64,000 nt of DNA from Robiginitalea sp. (GCA_024642005.1 JAHECA010000012.1:37762-101761); one strand, 5' to 3'. Counted from the first letter of the stretch, positions 46,131 through 55,232 are shown. The notes: a model not told the origin generated them from the sequence alone. A program made the numbers and translations.

Positions 46131-46679
46131 TTACTCAAGGATACCGTCCACAATGCCGTATTCCACAGATTCCTGGGCATCCATCCAGAAATCGCGGTTG
46201 ATGTCTTTCATGATCTTATCGTAGGGCTGCCCGCAATTATCTGCCAGGATACGCGCCCCGAGTTCACGGGTCTTGAGGATTTCGCGCGCCTGGATTTCTA
46301 TATTTGATGCCTGCCCACGGGCCCCGCCGCTGGGCTGGTGAATCATCACCCGGGCATTGGGCTGCACAAAGCGGCGGCCCTTCTTGCCCACTGAGAGCAG
46401 AATGGAGCCCATAGAGGCGGCCAAACCGCTGCAAATGGTAGATACCGGGCTCTTCAGGGAAGTGATGGTATCGTATATGGCAAACCCGGAAGTGACATAG
46501 CCCCCGGGGCTGTTGATGATCAGTTGGATTTCGTCGTTGCTCTGCAGGTCGAGATACAAGAGGCGGTCAATCACGTGTTTGGCCGAATCGTCGTCTACCT
46601 GTCCCCAGAGAAATACTTTCCGCTCTTCCAAGAGGCGGCCGTCAATCTCTTCCTGAACCTTTCCTTTTTTAGCGCTCAT
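46131..46679 (-). CDS. clpP: ATP-dependent Clp protease proteolytic subunit
   Basis: 182 residues from the ATG at 46679 (MSAKKGKVQEEIDGRLLEE). The catalytic triad can be placed: Ser in GLAASMGSILL, His in VMIHQPSGG, Asp in INRDFWMDAQE. IINSPGGYVTSGFAIYD is the oxyanion-hole strand. The frame stays open upstream to 47408 but that is antisense to the lipoprotein gene. No clpX or tig is adjacent, so this is probably an additional ClpP rather than the clpX-linked one. It is transcribed from a TATTTTTG box. Confidence 0.93.
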   Translation of the reverse strand: MSAKKGKVQEEIDGRLLEERKVFLWGQVDDDSAKHVIDRLLYLDLQSNDEIQLIINSPGGYVTSGFAIYDTITSLKSPVSTICSGLAASMGSILLSVGKKGRRFVQPNARVMIHQPSGGARGQASNIEIQAREILKTRELGARILADNCGQPYDKIMKDINRDFWMDAQESVEYGIVDGILE

Positions 46680-46699
46680 AGTGCCTGTTTGCTTAGATG

Positions 46700-46707
46700 C
46701 AAAAATA
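46700..46707 (-). promoter_or_regulatory. -7 box (TATTTTTG) for clpP
   Basis: An exact TAnnTTTG match on the minus strand, 20 nt before the clpP ATG. Confidence 0.45.
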
Positions 46708-46763
46708 GTCAAATTATCAGAAACATCCGGAGCGGCCCGGGTTACTTCGCGAAGAATTCCTCG

Positions 46764-46771
46764 TATATTTG
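46764..46771 (+). promoter_or_regulatory. -7 box (TATATTTG) for the lipoprotein gene
   Basis: An exact TAnnTTTG match, 13 nt before the ATG at 46785. Confidence 0.45.
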
Positions 46772-46784
46772 GTAAAACACAACC

Positions 46785-47462
46785 ATGAAAAATTACCTCA
46801 TACTTCTGATGCTTGCACTGGCAATGGCAGCCTGCAGGCAATCCCCTGAAAAGAACGCCGCTTCCGAAACCCAGGCCCCGCAGCTCGACCTGCTCGACAG
46901 CCTGGCGGCGGCCCACGGCTTTGACCATTGGAAAGAAGTGAGCGAAATCCGCTATACCTTCAATGTAGACCGCGATACCTCCCACTCCGAGCGCTCCTGG
47001 ATATGGGAGCCGCGCAGCAACCGGGTTACCCGCATTCAAGGGGGTGACACCCTTACCTACCTCCGTTCTGAGGTAGACTCTACCCTTACCCGGGCCGACG
47101 GGGCCTTTATCAACGACAAGTACTGGTTTATGGCACCCTACCAGTGGATGTGGGACAAAGACAACATTACCTACACCTTCAGCAGGCAGGTGCCCGCCCC
47201 GATCTCGGGCCAGCCCATGGATAAGCTCACTATCGTTTACGGGCAGGAAGGGGGCTACACCCCTGGCGACGCGTACGACTTTTTTATCGGGAAGGATTCC
47301 CTGGTGGCCGAGTGGATCTTTCGCCGCGGCAACCAGGCCGAACCCAACCTGGTGGCAACCTGGGAGGAATACCAGACCCTGAAAGGTCTGAAGCTGGCTT
47401 CCGTGCACCGCAATGCCGAAGGAAACTTCAAGCTCTATTTTACCGGAATAGAAGTGCGCTAG
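46785..47462 (+). CDS. Putative lipoprotein of unknown function
   Basis: 225 residues. The signal MKNYLILLMLALAMAACRQ has lipobox MAAC, so it should be lipidated at Cys17. The mature part contains EVSEIRYTFNVDRDTSHSER, DKYWFMAPYQWMWD and a closing SVHRNAEGNFKLYFTGIEV, suggesting a beta-rich LolA-like envelope fold. I recall the DUF6503 family having this look, but the assignment is tentative. It is divergent from clpP and convergent with the MFS gene (3 bp between stops). Confidence 0.75.
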   Translation: MKNYLILLMLALAMAACRQSPEKNAASETQAPQLDLLDSLAAAHGFDHWKEVSEIRYTFNVDRDTSHSERSWIWEPRSNRVTRIQGGDTLTYLRSEVDSTLTRADGAFINDKYWFMAPYQWMWDKDNITYTFSRQVPAPISGQPMDKLTIVYGQEGGYTPGDAYDFFIGKDSLVAEWIFRRGNQAEPNLVATWEEYQTLKGLKLASVHRNAEGNFKLYFTGIEVR

Positions 47463-47465
47463 CCT

Positions 47466-48617
47466 TTAGCGGCCCTGCCGACGGCCCAGGACAGAGGTGG
47501 CCACCAAAACCAGGCTGGCGCAGCCCAGCAGTACCCAAAAAACGGTGCGCAGGCTGAAATCTTCGGCCAGGTAGCCCAAGATGGGAGGGGCCGTCAGAAA
47601 TCCCGCATAGCCCGTTCCGGCAATAAAAGCCACCCCCTGGGAAGATTCCACCCCGCTTACTTTCCCCCCAATGCGGAAGAGCTCGGGAATGATTACGGAA
47701 AACCCGAGCCCTACCAGGGCAAAACCCGTAACGGCTACTGGGGTAAGCTCAGAAAGCACGGCCAGGTAGCCCAAAAGCGACACCAGGCTGCCAACCCAGA
47801 CTATGCGTACCGAGCCGATGCGGGCGCTGATGCCATCGCCCAGGAAACGACCCAGGGTCATGGTGGTTGAAAAGGCCAGAAAGCCTGCCCCCCAGAGGAA
47901 CTCGGGCGCCTGGCTAATCTCTTTCAGGTATAGGCCGCTCCAGTCTACCACAGCCCCCTCTCCCCCCATGACCACAAAGGAGATAATCCCCAGTAGCAGC
48001 AAGGGCCGGAACAAGCGCATACTAAAAGTTTGGTTGGCTATCGGGGCTGCCCTGATACCGATGTAGTTGCCGCGCAGGATAAAGTTGACCGCGAATACCC
48101 CCAAGATCACCACCCCCATGTGCAGGGCCGGATTGCCCAGTCGGGGGATCAGGAAGCTCCCCAAACCGGCCAGAATGCCCCCAAGGCTGAAAAAGCCATG
48201 GGCCGCCGACATGAAATGTTGCCTGTCTTCCTTTTCGATCTCGGTAACCAGGGTATTCATGGCGATGTCGGTAAAACCGTTGGTCATTCCGAAGAGGTAA
48301 AGCGACAAAACCAGGGTGAGGTAGTTGGGTGCGATTAAAGGCAAAAACGCGGCAAGGCTACCGGCGCACACCCCAAACCAAGTTGCCCGCCCCGCCCCCA
48401 GGCGGTTGACCAGTCGGGAAGCAAACGGGAACACGGTAAAAACACCCAATGAGAGAAAAAATATGGCGATGCCCAGGCTGGCTTTGTCAATGCCGAGGCG
48501 GGCCTGCACCGTTGGGATGTAAATCGCCCAAGTCCCGAACCAGAGGTTCAGGCTGGCAAAAACCCAGGCGGGGGCAAAATACCTCGGGTTAGACAGGATC
48601 AGACGGAGCGACTTCAT
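47466..48617 (-). CDS. MFS transporter
   Basis: 383 residues with about 12 hydrophobic helices, inner-membrane carrier. Recognisable are the N-terminal VFASLNLWFGTWAIYIPTVQ helix, SRLVNRLGAGRATWFGV (MFS loop 2-3 motif) and FLGDGISARIGSVR between helices 8 and 9. The FucP/YbjJ-like subgroup is suggested by the overall pattern. The substrate is unknown. Located just upstream (in transcription downstream) of kynU on the same strand with a 51-bp gap. Confidence 0.88.
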   Translation of the reverse strand: MKSLRLILSNPRYFAPAWVFASLNLWFGTWAIYIPTVQARLGIDKASLGIAIFFLSLGVFTVFPFASRLVNRLGAGRATWFGVCAGSLAAFLPLIAPNYLTLVLSLYLFGMTNGFTDIAMNTLVTEIEKEDRQHFMSAAHGFFSLGGILAGLGSFLIPRLGNPALHMGVVILGVFAVNFILRGNYIGIRAAPIANQTFSMRLFRPLLLLGIISFVVMGGEGAVVDWSGLYLKEISQAPEFLWGAGFLAFSTTMTLGRFLGDGISARIGSVRIVWVGSLVSLLGYLAVLSELTPVAVTGFALVGLGFSVIIPELFRIGGKVSGVESSQGVAFIAGTGYAGFLTAPPILGYLAEDFSLRTVFWVLLGCASLVLVATSVLGRRQGR

Positions 48618-48668
48618 GCCTTAAAAAAGTTTTAAAAGCCCGCAATATAGAACAGATTCGGGAAATTC

Positions 48669-49946
48669 TTACCTGCCCTTCCCGGCCCGGATTCCCTCCC
48701 GCAGCACCTGCCCGAACTGGAACATATCGCGGAAAGAACAGTAAAATGGTGCCGGGGCGAGCCTGATCACATTAGGTTCACGCCAGTCGGGCACCACCCC
48801 ATGTTCCATCAGGTAATCAAACAAGGGGCGTCCCTCCCCGTGCAGCAAGACCGAAAGCTGACAACCCCGGTCGGCCGGGGTAATGATCTCGAAACGGCTG
48901 CCGGCCTCGCGGGCCACTTCCCCCAGGATGAATTCCAGATACGCCGTAAGCCGGTTGCGCTTGGCCAGCAGGGCCTCCATGCCCACTTCCTCAAAAAGTT
49001 CCAGGGAGGCCAGGTACGGGGCCAGCGCCAGGACGGGCGGGTTGCTCAGCTGCCAGGCATCGGCCGTGGACACCGGGTCGAACTCAGGCCGCATCAGGAA
49101 CCGGGTCTCCTTGCGGGTGCCCCACCAGCCCTCAAAACGGGGAATACGCGGATCGTTCAGGTGCCGTTGGTGCACAAAGACCCCTGAGGCATTGCCCGGG
49201 CCGCTGTTCATATATTTATAGCTGCACCAGGCGGCGAAATCGACCCCCCAGTCGTGCAGGGCCAGGCGTACATTGCCGGCGGCATGGGCCAGGTCCCAGC
49301 CCACCAGTGCCCCCGCGTCTTGCCCGGCGCGGGTAATGGTTTCCATATCGAGCACCTGCCCGTTGTAATAGTTGACTCCTCCGAGCAGCACCAGGGCCAG
49401 CTCGTCGGCATGGGCCGTTATAGCCGAGAGGAAATCGTCAGTGTGCCAGGCGTGCTCCCCGGGCCTTTTCCTGACTTCGATCAGTGCTTCGGCCGGGTCG
49501 AACCCGTGGTAGCGCAATTGGCTCTGCAACATATACTGGTCGGAGGGGAAGGCCTTTTCTTCACAAAGGATTTTGAACCGGCGCCCCTGTGGCCGGTAAA
49601 ATGACACCATAAGCAGGTGCAGGTTTACCGTAAGGGTGTTCATCACCGTTACCTCTTCAGGCAGGGCCCCGACCACCCGTGCCAGGGGCGGGATGAGCCG
49701 TTCGTGGTACGTCCACCAGGGGTTGCGGGCCTTGAAATGGCCCTCTACAGCCAGCTCTTTCCAGTCATCCAGTATTTCGTTGACAAACCGGGCAGCCGAT
49801 TTGGGCTGGAGCCCGAGGGAATTCCCGGTAAAGTAAATCACGTCTTTGCCTTCGTGCTGCGGAAAGTGGAAGGCCTGGCGGTAGGCAGCCAGCCGGTCGT
49901 CTCGGTCAAGGGCATCAGCAAAGGCTTCGGTGTTCTTGAATTCCAT
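48669..49946 (-). CDS. kynU: Kynureninase
   Basis: 425 residues, PLP enzyme that cleaves kynurenine or 3-hydroxykynurenine to (3-hydroxy)anthranilate plus alanine. Visible are YFTGNSLGLQPKSAARFV, VMNTLTVNLHLLMVSFYRP, VGWDLAHAAGNVRLALHDWG, and the PLP lysine in AAWCSYKYMNSGPGN. It acts right after Kmo. A TATTTTTG box lies about 20 nt before the ATG. Confidence 0.95.
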   Translation of the reverse strand: MEFKNTEAFADALDRDDRLAAYRQAFHFPQHEGKDVIYFTGNSLGLQPKSAARFVNEILDDWKELAVEGHFKARNPWWTYHERLIPPLARVVGALPEEVTVMNTLTVNLHLLMVSFYRPQGRRFKILCEEKAFPSDQYMLQSQLRYHGFDPAEALIEVRKRPGEHAWHTDDFLSAITAHADELALVLLGGVNYYNGQVLDMETITRAGQDAGALVGWDLAHAAGNVRLALHDWGVDFAAWCSYKYMNSGPGNASGVFVHQRHLNDPRIPRFEGWWGTRKETRFLMRPEFDPVSTADAWQLSNPPVLALAPYLASLELFEEVGMEALLAKRNRLTAYLEFILGEVAREAGSRFEIITPADRGCQLSVLLHGEGRPLFDYLMEHGVVPDWREPNVIRLAPAPFYCSFRDMFQFGQVLREGIRAGKGR

Positions 49947-49965
49947 GGGCGTAAGCGAATTTGCT

Positions 49966-49973
49966 CAAAAATA
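49966..49973 (-). promoter_or_regulatory. -7 box (TATTTTTG) for kynU
   Basis: An exact TAnnTTTG match on the minus strand, 19 nt before the kynU ATG. Confidence 0.45.
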
Positions 49974-50134
49974 CGATGAAGATCCGGAATTGAATCGCAT
50001 GCATTGGGAAAGGCTGAAAGGAAGGCGCAGGCCCGGGGGGTATCTTTGAGATGGGGGGTGGCGGGTTATTTTTCCCCAGATCTGGTTATAATTGGGCAAT
50101 CCACCAAATTTGGCTATAAAAACCTGCCTGAACA

Positions 50135-50608
50135 TCATGCCTGCTTTTCCCCTTCCCTGAAGCGCATTTCCACCAAATGCCGCTTGAAGCCAGCCTTTTC
50201 GTAGGCTCTCAGGGCAGGCTCGTTATCGTAATAAACGGTCAGGCGCATTTCCAGCAGTCCGCGGCTTACGGCCCATGCTTTCAGGTCGGCCACGATTTGC
50301 CCATTGATGCCCCTGCCACGGAAGTCGGGATGCGTATACATAAGCCCCATGTAGGCGTAGGCGTCGTGATCGAGATAGTGGCGGGGCACCCGGCGTGTGG
50401 CGAATCCGCAAGCCACCACGGTTTTGTCGGCTTCCACCACCACTACACGGCTGTGTGGGTCTGAGAGCAGGGCCGGCAGGTCGTGATAGTATACCGGGTC
50501 GGGGCGGATGGTGGGGTCATAGGGCCGCTCATCGCGCACCAGGCCCTGCTCCATGGCCAGCAGGGTTGGCAAGTCTGAATCGAGTGCTTCTCTGAGGCGC
50601 AATTCCAT
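50135..50608 (-). CDS. GNAT-family N-acetyltransferase
   Basis: 157 residues. The acetyl-CoA-binding motif A is visible: GLMYTHPDFRGRGINGQIVA (RGxG/A), followed by MRLTVYYDNEPALRAYEKAG, the motif B pattern with the conserved Asn and Tyr. The acceptor is unknown. Single gene with a near-consensus TACCTTAG box upstream. Confidence 0.88.
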   Translation of the reverse strand: MELRLREALDSDLPTLLAMEQGLVRDERPYDPTIRPDPVYYHDLPALLSDPHSRVVVVEADKTVVACGFATRRVPRHYLDHDAYAYMGLMYTHPDFRGRGINGQIVADLKAWAVSRGLLEMRLTVYYDNEPALRAYEKAGFKRHLVEMRFREGEKQA

Positions 50609-50741
50609 AAAACGGTGTATTGGTTTGCCTTTCTAAGGTAACAAACCTTTTGATTTCTCCATGCAGTACCGTGCAAGGCTATTGCAGCCCGGTGCCGTTA
50701 ATTGAGGCACGGGGGGGGTACCCTTTAACCCGGTCTTTTTT

Positions 50742-50749
50742 TACCTTTG
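50742..50749 (+). promoter_or_regulatory. -7 box (TACCTTTG) for the O-methyltransferase
   Basis: An exact TAnnTTTG match, 17 nt before the ATG at 50767. Confidence 0.45.
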
Positions 50750-50766
50750 CCCCAAATCGGCACCTC

Positions 50767-51408
50767 ATGCATTTTCTCTCCCAGGACCTGGAAGATTACA
50801 TCGCCCGCTGCAGCGAAGAAGAGCCGCCCCTGCTGCAGGAACTTACCCGCGAGACCCACCTGAAGGTATTGCGCCCGCGCATGATCACAGGGCACCACCA
50901 GGGCCGCGTCTTGAGCCTGTTATCCAGGCTGGTCCGGCCCAAAGCCATTCTCGAGGTCGGCACCTATACCGGCTATTCGGCCCTGTGCCTTGCCGAGGGC
51001 CTGCAGCCTGGCGGAGTGTTGCATACCCTTGATAAAAACCCCGAACTGTTCCAGATGCAGCGCACCTTTTTCGACCGCAGCGCGTATGGGGGCCAGATCG
51101 TACAGCACACCGGTATGGCCCTGGAAATCATCCCCACCCTGGCGGCAACCTTCGACCTGGTCTTTATCGATGCGGAAAAAGAGGAATACCCGGAGTATTT
51201 TGAAGCTGTGCTGCCCAAAACCCGGCGAGGAGGGCTTATTTTGCTCGACAACGTACTCTGGTCGGGCAAGGTGGTCGAACCCCAGTCGGCAAGCGACCGG
51301 GTAACGGCCATCCTAAACCGGCTTAACTCCAGCCTGGCAACCGACAGGCGGGTGCGTACCGTTTTGCTCCCGATCAGAGACGGCCTGACCGTATGTATGG
51401 TAGAATAA
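50767..51408 (+). CDS. SAM-dependent O-methyltransferase (CCoAOMT-like)
   Basis: 213 residues from the ATG at 50767 (MHFLSQDLEDYIARC). ILEVGTYTGYSALCLAEGL is the SAM-binding loop, VLHTLDKNPE the acidic strand, FDLVFIDAEKEEYPEYFE the metal-binding segment and LILLDNVLWSGKV the second metal site, as in catechol/caffeoyl-CoA O-methyltransferases. Frames open upstream lack methyltransferase features. Its 3' end overlaps the convergent PAP2 gene by 35 bp. Confidence 0.92.
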   Translation: MHFLSQDLEDYIARCSEEEPPLLQELTRETHLKVLRPRMITGHHQGRVLSLLSRLVRPKAILEVGTYTGYSALCLAEGLQPGGVLHTLDKNPELFQMQRTFFDRSAYGGQIVQHTGMALEIIPTLAATFDLVFIDAEKEEYPEYFEAVLPKTRRGGLILLDNVLWSGKVVEPQSASDRVTAILNRLNSSLATDRRVRTVLLPIRDGLTVCMVE

Positions 51409-51946
51409 CCCCCGAATAGCCCCGATAGGTAAGGATTCCCGCCAGGGTACCCACCCCGGCCCCGACCAGAATGTCGATGGGGTAATGTACCCCTACATAG
51501 ATGCGGCTCAGGGCAAAAAGCAGCGGCCAGACAAAGAACAGGTGGCGCCAGCGGAACGAATCGCGCAGGTAGAGCACCATCAGGGTGGTCAGGGAAAAGG
51601 AAGAGGCGGCGTGGCCCGAGAAAAAGCTATAGGTAGCGGGGTTTCTCAAGATGCGGATCATTGTTTTCAGTTCGCCCTCGTTGTTGGGCCGCAATCGCGC
51701 CACCCAATCCTTGGTCAGGTTGGTGAGCAGCAAGATGAAAACCAAGAGCAACACGGCGGTAAGGGTCATCCAAAGGGCTTCTCTCCTGGGGTTCTTCCAA
51801 AAGAGCAGAAACAGGAAGAAAATAAAAAGAGGCACCCAGGTGCTCATGTCGGTGACCGACGACCAGAAGCCGTCGTAACGCTCAATACCCAGCCCGTTCA
51901 GGTAAAGGAAAGTCTCCTGGTCCCAGTCGAGCAATCGATTAAGCAT
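51374..51946 (-). CDS. PAP2-family membrane phosphatase
   Basis: 190 residues with about five helices. The acid-phosphatase signature is present in three parts: KDWVARLRP, YSFFSGHAAS and SRIYVGVHYPIDI. Likely dephosphorylates a lipid phosphate, such as undecaprenyl pyrophosphate or lipid A precursors, at the membrane; the substrate is not fixed. tatA lies 2 bp upstream on the same strand. Confidence 0.92.
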   Translation of the reverse strand: MLNRLLDWDQETFLYLNGLGIERYDGFWSSVTDMSTWVPLFIFFLFLLFWKNPRREALWMTLTAVLLLVFILLLTNLTKDWVARLRPNNEGELKTMIRILRNPATYSFFSGHAASSFSLTTLMVLYLRDSFRWRHLFFVWPLLFALSRIYVGVHYPIDILVGAGVGTLAGILTYRGYSGVILPYIRSGRL

Positions 51947-51948
51947 CT

Positions 51949-52236
51949 TTATTTTTTCGGACCAATCGGGTTACGGCTGATCGTGCCCGTAACGTCTTCG
52001 AGGTTTTTCTTGACCTCCTTGATGTCTTTCTGGATGTCGTTGGTGAAGCTGGTATCGATGCCTTGTTTCTCGGCACTTTTCTGGATCTCGCGCTTGATGT
52101 CTTCGGTAGCGTCTTTCAATTGGCGCATTCCCTGGCCGAGGCCCTTGGCAATGCCGGGTATCTTATCAGCACCGAACACCATCACCACCACAAAGAGGAT
52201 GAAGAATATCTCTCCTCCACTTATGAATAATACCAT
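51949..52236 (-). CDS. tatA: Sec-independent translocase subunit TatA/B-like
   Basis: About 95 residues from the ATG at 52236 (MVLFISGGEIFFILFVVVMV); ATGs at 52239 and 52245 are alternatives. One N-terminal transmembrane helix, the FG hinge (MVFGADKIPGIAKGLGQGM), an amphipathic helix and a charged tail (DIKREIQKSAEKQ) fit TatA/Hcf106. The TATATTTG box ends only about 5 nt before 52245, which favours the later starts. Cotranscribed with the PAP2 gene. Confidence 0.9.
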   Translation of the reverse strand: MVLFISGGEIFFILFVVVMVFGADKIPGIAKGLGQGMRQLKDATEDIKREIQKSAEKQGIDTSFTNDIQKDIKEVKKNLEDVTGTISRNPIGPKK

Positions 52237-52249
52237 CATTGCCATACCA

Positions 52250-52257
52250 CAAATATA
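52250..52257 (-). promoter_or_regulatory. -7 box (TATATTTG) for tatA-PAP2
   Basis: An exact TAnnTTTG match on the minus strand, 4 nt before the first possible ATG at 52245 and 13 nt before 52236. Confidence 0.45.
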
Positions 52258-52270
52258 AGCAAGTTTCGGT

Positions 52271-52311
52271 GCCAAAATAAAAAAAGTCCCGGCTCATGGG
52301 CCGGGACTTTT
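52271..52311 (-). terminator. Intrinsic terminator after the M1 peptidase gene
   Basis: The stem AAAAGTCCCGGC/GCCGGGACTTTT (52282-52311) is followed on the minus strand by a T-run. It separates the peptidase gene from tatA; T residues flank it on both strands. Confidence 0.85.
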
Positions 52312-52328
52312 ATCAAAGATTCAGCGGA

Positions 52329-54644
52329 TTAACCCTTGATATTTTCCTTGAATTGCTCGAATTCAGAGGGGGTCTCCTTTTTGGGCCAGCTGTTGTTGGT
52401 GGTGTCGATATCGGCAGTCTCTTCCTTTGGGTCCAGCAAAATACCCACCAGTTCTTTGTCTGATGCCAGTACCCGGCTTACTTCCCGGTCGTCGCGCCTC
52501 CAGATCTCAGGCGGGTAGGTAACCGTTTCAGTGGTGCCGTCGGCATAGGTATACTGCACGATCAGCGGCATGGGCACGCCTCCGGGTTTCTCGAAGGTAA
52601 CCTGGTAGAAGAATTTGGGTTCCTTTACCTGGCTCCGCTCTTCCACGCTCATGTTGTCCATCATGAACTCCTTCAGCGGTTGGGAAACCTCTGTAGGCGC
52701 TTTGCCCTTCAGCTCCGGGTCGAAGTCTTCGCTCTCTTCATCGACCAGGTACACCAGGGGCGGCAGCTGGTCTTCGGTAATGTTGTTGTTGGCCATGTAA
52801 TCGAGCATCTGCTTGGTAGGCTTGTCAGAAACGTAGTATTTCTTAACCCCCTTCACGCCGATATCGACGTAATCGGTGGTGTAGAACCAGCTGCGCCAGA
52901 ACCAATCCAGATCCACGGCCGAAGCGTCTTCCATGGTCCGGAAAAAATCTTCAGGGGTGGGGTGCTTGAACATCCAGCGCTGCGCATAGGTCTTGAAGGC
53001 ATGGTCGAACAGCTCGCGGCCCATAATGGTTTCGCGCAGCATGTTCAGGCCCGTGGCCGGCTTGGCATAGGCGTTTGGCCCCAATTGGAAGACGTTTTCG
53101 GGATTTTCCATGATCGGGGCAATCGAACTCTGGTCGCCGGCCATATAGGGCACAATTGCGGCGGGGGCTCCCCGGCGGGAGGGGTATTCCTCGTTCGGTG
53201 CAATAACGGCAGGGAATGCCTCCCCGAACTCCTGTTCGGCCATGTACTGCATAAAGGTGTCCAGGCCTTCATCCATCCAGCCCCACTGGCGCTCGTCTGA
53301 ATTGACAATCATGGGGAAGAAGTTGTGCCCTACTTCGTGGATAATCACCGAAATCATCCCGTATTTTTCCCGGTCGGAATAGGTGCCATCTTCATTGGGC
53401 CGTCCGTAGTTCCAGCAGATCATGGGGTATTCCATGCCCTGGTTCTTGGCGTGGACCGAAATGGCCTTGTGGTATGGGTAATCGAAGGTGTGAGACGAAT
53501 AGCTTTTCAGGGTATGGGCCACCACCCGGGTCGAGAGTTCCTCCCAGAGCGGGTTCCCTTCCTTGGGATACAGCGAAACCGCCATGACATCCTTGCCGCC
53601 TATTTTAACGGCCATCATGTCCCAGATAAACTTCCGGGAAGTGGCAAAGGCGAAATCGCGCACGTTATCGGCGTGCAAGCTCCAGGTCTTGGTCTTTTCG
53701 GAAAAGCCCTTTTCGGCTTCTTCCACTTCTTGCTGGGTCACGATCATCACCGGCTTGTCGTAGGTCTTTTTGGCCAGCTCGTACCGCCGCATCATCTCCT
53801 TGCTGAAAACTTCCTTGCGGTTCTGGAGCTCTCCGGTGCCATCGAGCACGTGGTCGGCCGGAACGGTAATGTTCACGTCATAGTTGCCGAAAGGCAGGGC
53901 AAATTCCCCGCTTCCCCAGAACTGGTGGTTCTGCCATCCTTCCACATCACTGTACACGGCCATGCGCGGAAAAAACTGGGCGATTACGTAGGCCCGGTTA
54001 CCGTCTTTTTCAAAGTATTCGTAACCCGACCGTGCCCGGTCTACGGTGTGGTCGGGGATGTTGTACCACCATTTGATGGAAAAGGAATAGGTTTCCCCGC
54101 TTTTCAAAGGCTGCGGTAAATCTACCCGCATCATGGTCTGGTTAACGGTATGGGGGAGCGGTTTCCCGGCCGTATCGGTCACGTAGTCTATGTTGAACCC
54201 GCCGTCGAAAGGCTCGCCCATAAACTCCCCTTTAAAGGAGCTGGTGCGGTAAGCCAGTGCCACGCCATTGCCGTTGCGCAGGGGCGATTTACTGGTTTTG
54301 GCACGCACGTTCTGGTCGAGCTGAACCCAGAGGAATTCCAGGTCGTCGGGAGAATTGTTGTGGTAGGTAATGGTCTCTACCCCAGAGAGGCGGGCATTGC
54401 GGTCGTCAAGTACAACATCCATCTTGTAATCGGCCTGTTGCTGGTAGTAATCGGGCCCCGGCGCGCCCGAAGCCGAGCGGTAGGTATTCGGGGTGGCAAA
54501 CTCCTGGTACATCTGCCTGAATTTGCTCTGGGCGGTATGCCCCGGCTCGCGTTCGGTGGCCTTCTCGGCTCCTTCTTCCTGGGCCATCAGGGCAGTGCCC
54601 GCCAAAAGCAGGAGGGCCGTAAAAAAGTACTTGATTCTGATCAT
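52329..54644 (-). CDS. M1-family metallopeptidase, exported
   Basis: 771 residues. Signal peptide MIRIKYFFTALLLLAGTALM ending AQ. The zinc motif is ISVIIHEVGHNFFPMIVNSD near residue 433, followed by WGWMDEGLDTFMQY containing the third ligand Glu (HExxH-x18-E). The N-terminal beta domain covers about 50-290. M1 enzymes are aminopeptidases; here a periplasmic or surface location is likely, with no T9SS tail visible. The C-terminal ~170 residues form a separate domain ending in a polar tail. Upstream on the same strand is DUF6702. Confidence 0.92.
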   Translation of the reverse strand: MIRIKYFFTALLLLAGTALMAQEEGAEKATEREPGHTAQSKFRQMYQEFATPNTYRSASGAPGPDYYQQQADYKMDVVLDDRNARLSGVETITYHNNSPDDLEFLWVQLDQNVRAKTSKSPLRNGNGVALAYRTSSFKGEFMGEPFDGGFNIDYVTDTAGKPLPHTVNQTMMRVDLPQPLKSGETYSFSIKWWYNIPDHTVDRARSGYEYFEKDGNRAYVIAQFFPRMAVYSDVEGWQNHQFWGSGEFALPFGNYDVNITVPADHVLDGTGELQNRKEVFSKEMMRRYELAKKTYDKPVMIVTQQEVEEAEKGFSEKTKTWSLHADNVRDFAFATSRKFIWDMMAVKIGGKDVMAVSLYPKEGNPLWEELSTRVVAHTLKSYSSHTFDYPYHKAISVHAKNQGMEYPMICWNYGRPNEDGTYSDREKYGMISVIIHEVGHNFFPMIVNSDERQWGWMDEGLDTFMQYMAEQEFGEAFPAVIAPNEEYPSRRGAPAAIVPYMAGDQSSIAPIMENPENVFQLGPNAYAKPATGLNMLRETIMGRELFDHAFKTYAQRWMFKHPTPEDFFRTMEDASAVDLDWFWRSWFYTTDYVDIGVKGVKKYYVSDKPTKQMLDYMANNNITEDQLPPLVYLVDEESEDFDPELKGKAPTEVSQPLKEFMMDNMSVEERSQVKEPKFFYQVTFEKPGGVPMPLIVQYTYADGTTETVTYPPEIWRRDDREVSRVLASDKELVGILLDPKEETADIDTTNNSWPKKETPSEFEQFKENIKG

Positions 54645-54705
54645 GTGTGGATGGATTAAAAGATTCTCGAAAATTAACTTTTTTCGCAGGATTTGTTTTG
54701 AACCC

Positions 54706-55215
54706 CTATAAGTTTAACATTCCTTTAGTACCGGCTGAAGTGAGCACAAAACTTTTCTTCTGGCCCAGGATGCTGAAGTGCACCAGATTGCGCTGCTCGT
54801 CAAACAGGTCGGTGAGCAGCGAATTGGTAACTTCAACCGATTTAAGGGAACCCGACGACACGCCTGTCACCTCGATGTAGCACATCAACAGGTCTTTGTC
54901 GTACCGCTTGCCCAGAAACTGGTAATCCTGTTCTACCCCGTTCACCGAAACGGAAAATTTACTGCGGAAGTACCGCTCGATATAGGCGTCTGCCTGGGCC
55001 GACTCCCTTTCGGTAGCCAGGGAGGCGTCAAAGTCGTACCGGGCCTGGAGCACTTCCTCCATATCGTCAATAAAGATGCGGCTGATTACCTGCAGCGACT
55101 GCGATTTTTCCGAATAATCCACATTGGTGACGCTCACATAGAATTTGTGGGCGGCGGTGAAGGCCATCAGGGGAGCCACCAGTATCAGCAACCAGAGGCC
55201 AATGCTCTTTTTCAT
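54706..55215 (-). CDS. DUF6702 exported protein
   Basis: 169 residues from the ATG at 55215 (MKKSIGLWLLILVAPLMAFT, signal peptide). The conserved AHKFYVSVTNVDYSEKSQSL and RIFIDDMEEVLQARYD fit DUF6702, a family found beside M1 peptidases in Flavobacteriaceae (from memory). Function unknown. A TACCTTTG box lies 17 nt before the ATG. Confidence 0.82.
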   Translation of the reverse strand: MKKSIGLWLLILVAPLMAFTAAHKFYVSVTNVDYSEKSQSLQVISRIFIDDMEEVLQARYDFDASLATERESAQADAYIERYFRSKFSVSVNGVEQDYQFLGKRYDKDLLMCYIEVTGVSSGSLKSVEVTNSLLTDLFDEQRNLVHFSILGQKKSFVLTSAGTKGMLNL

Positions 55216-55232
55216 AAGCTGTTGTTTCGTTT

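Noticed and set aside
46680..47408. Upstream extension of clpP to 425 codons
   Set aside because: The extra part is antisense to the lipoprotein gene, and ClpP similarity begins at the ATG at 46679.
50041..50048. Orphan TATCTTTG box between kynU and the GNAT gene
   Set aside because: No gene follows on the plus strand except a 22-codon frame without similarity. It is most likely a chance match.
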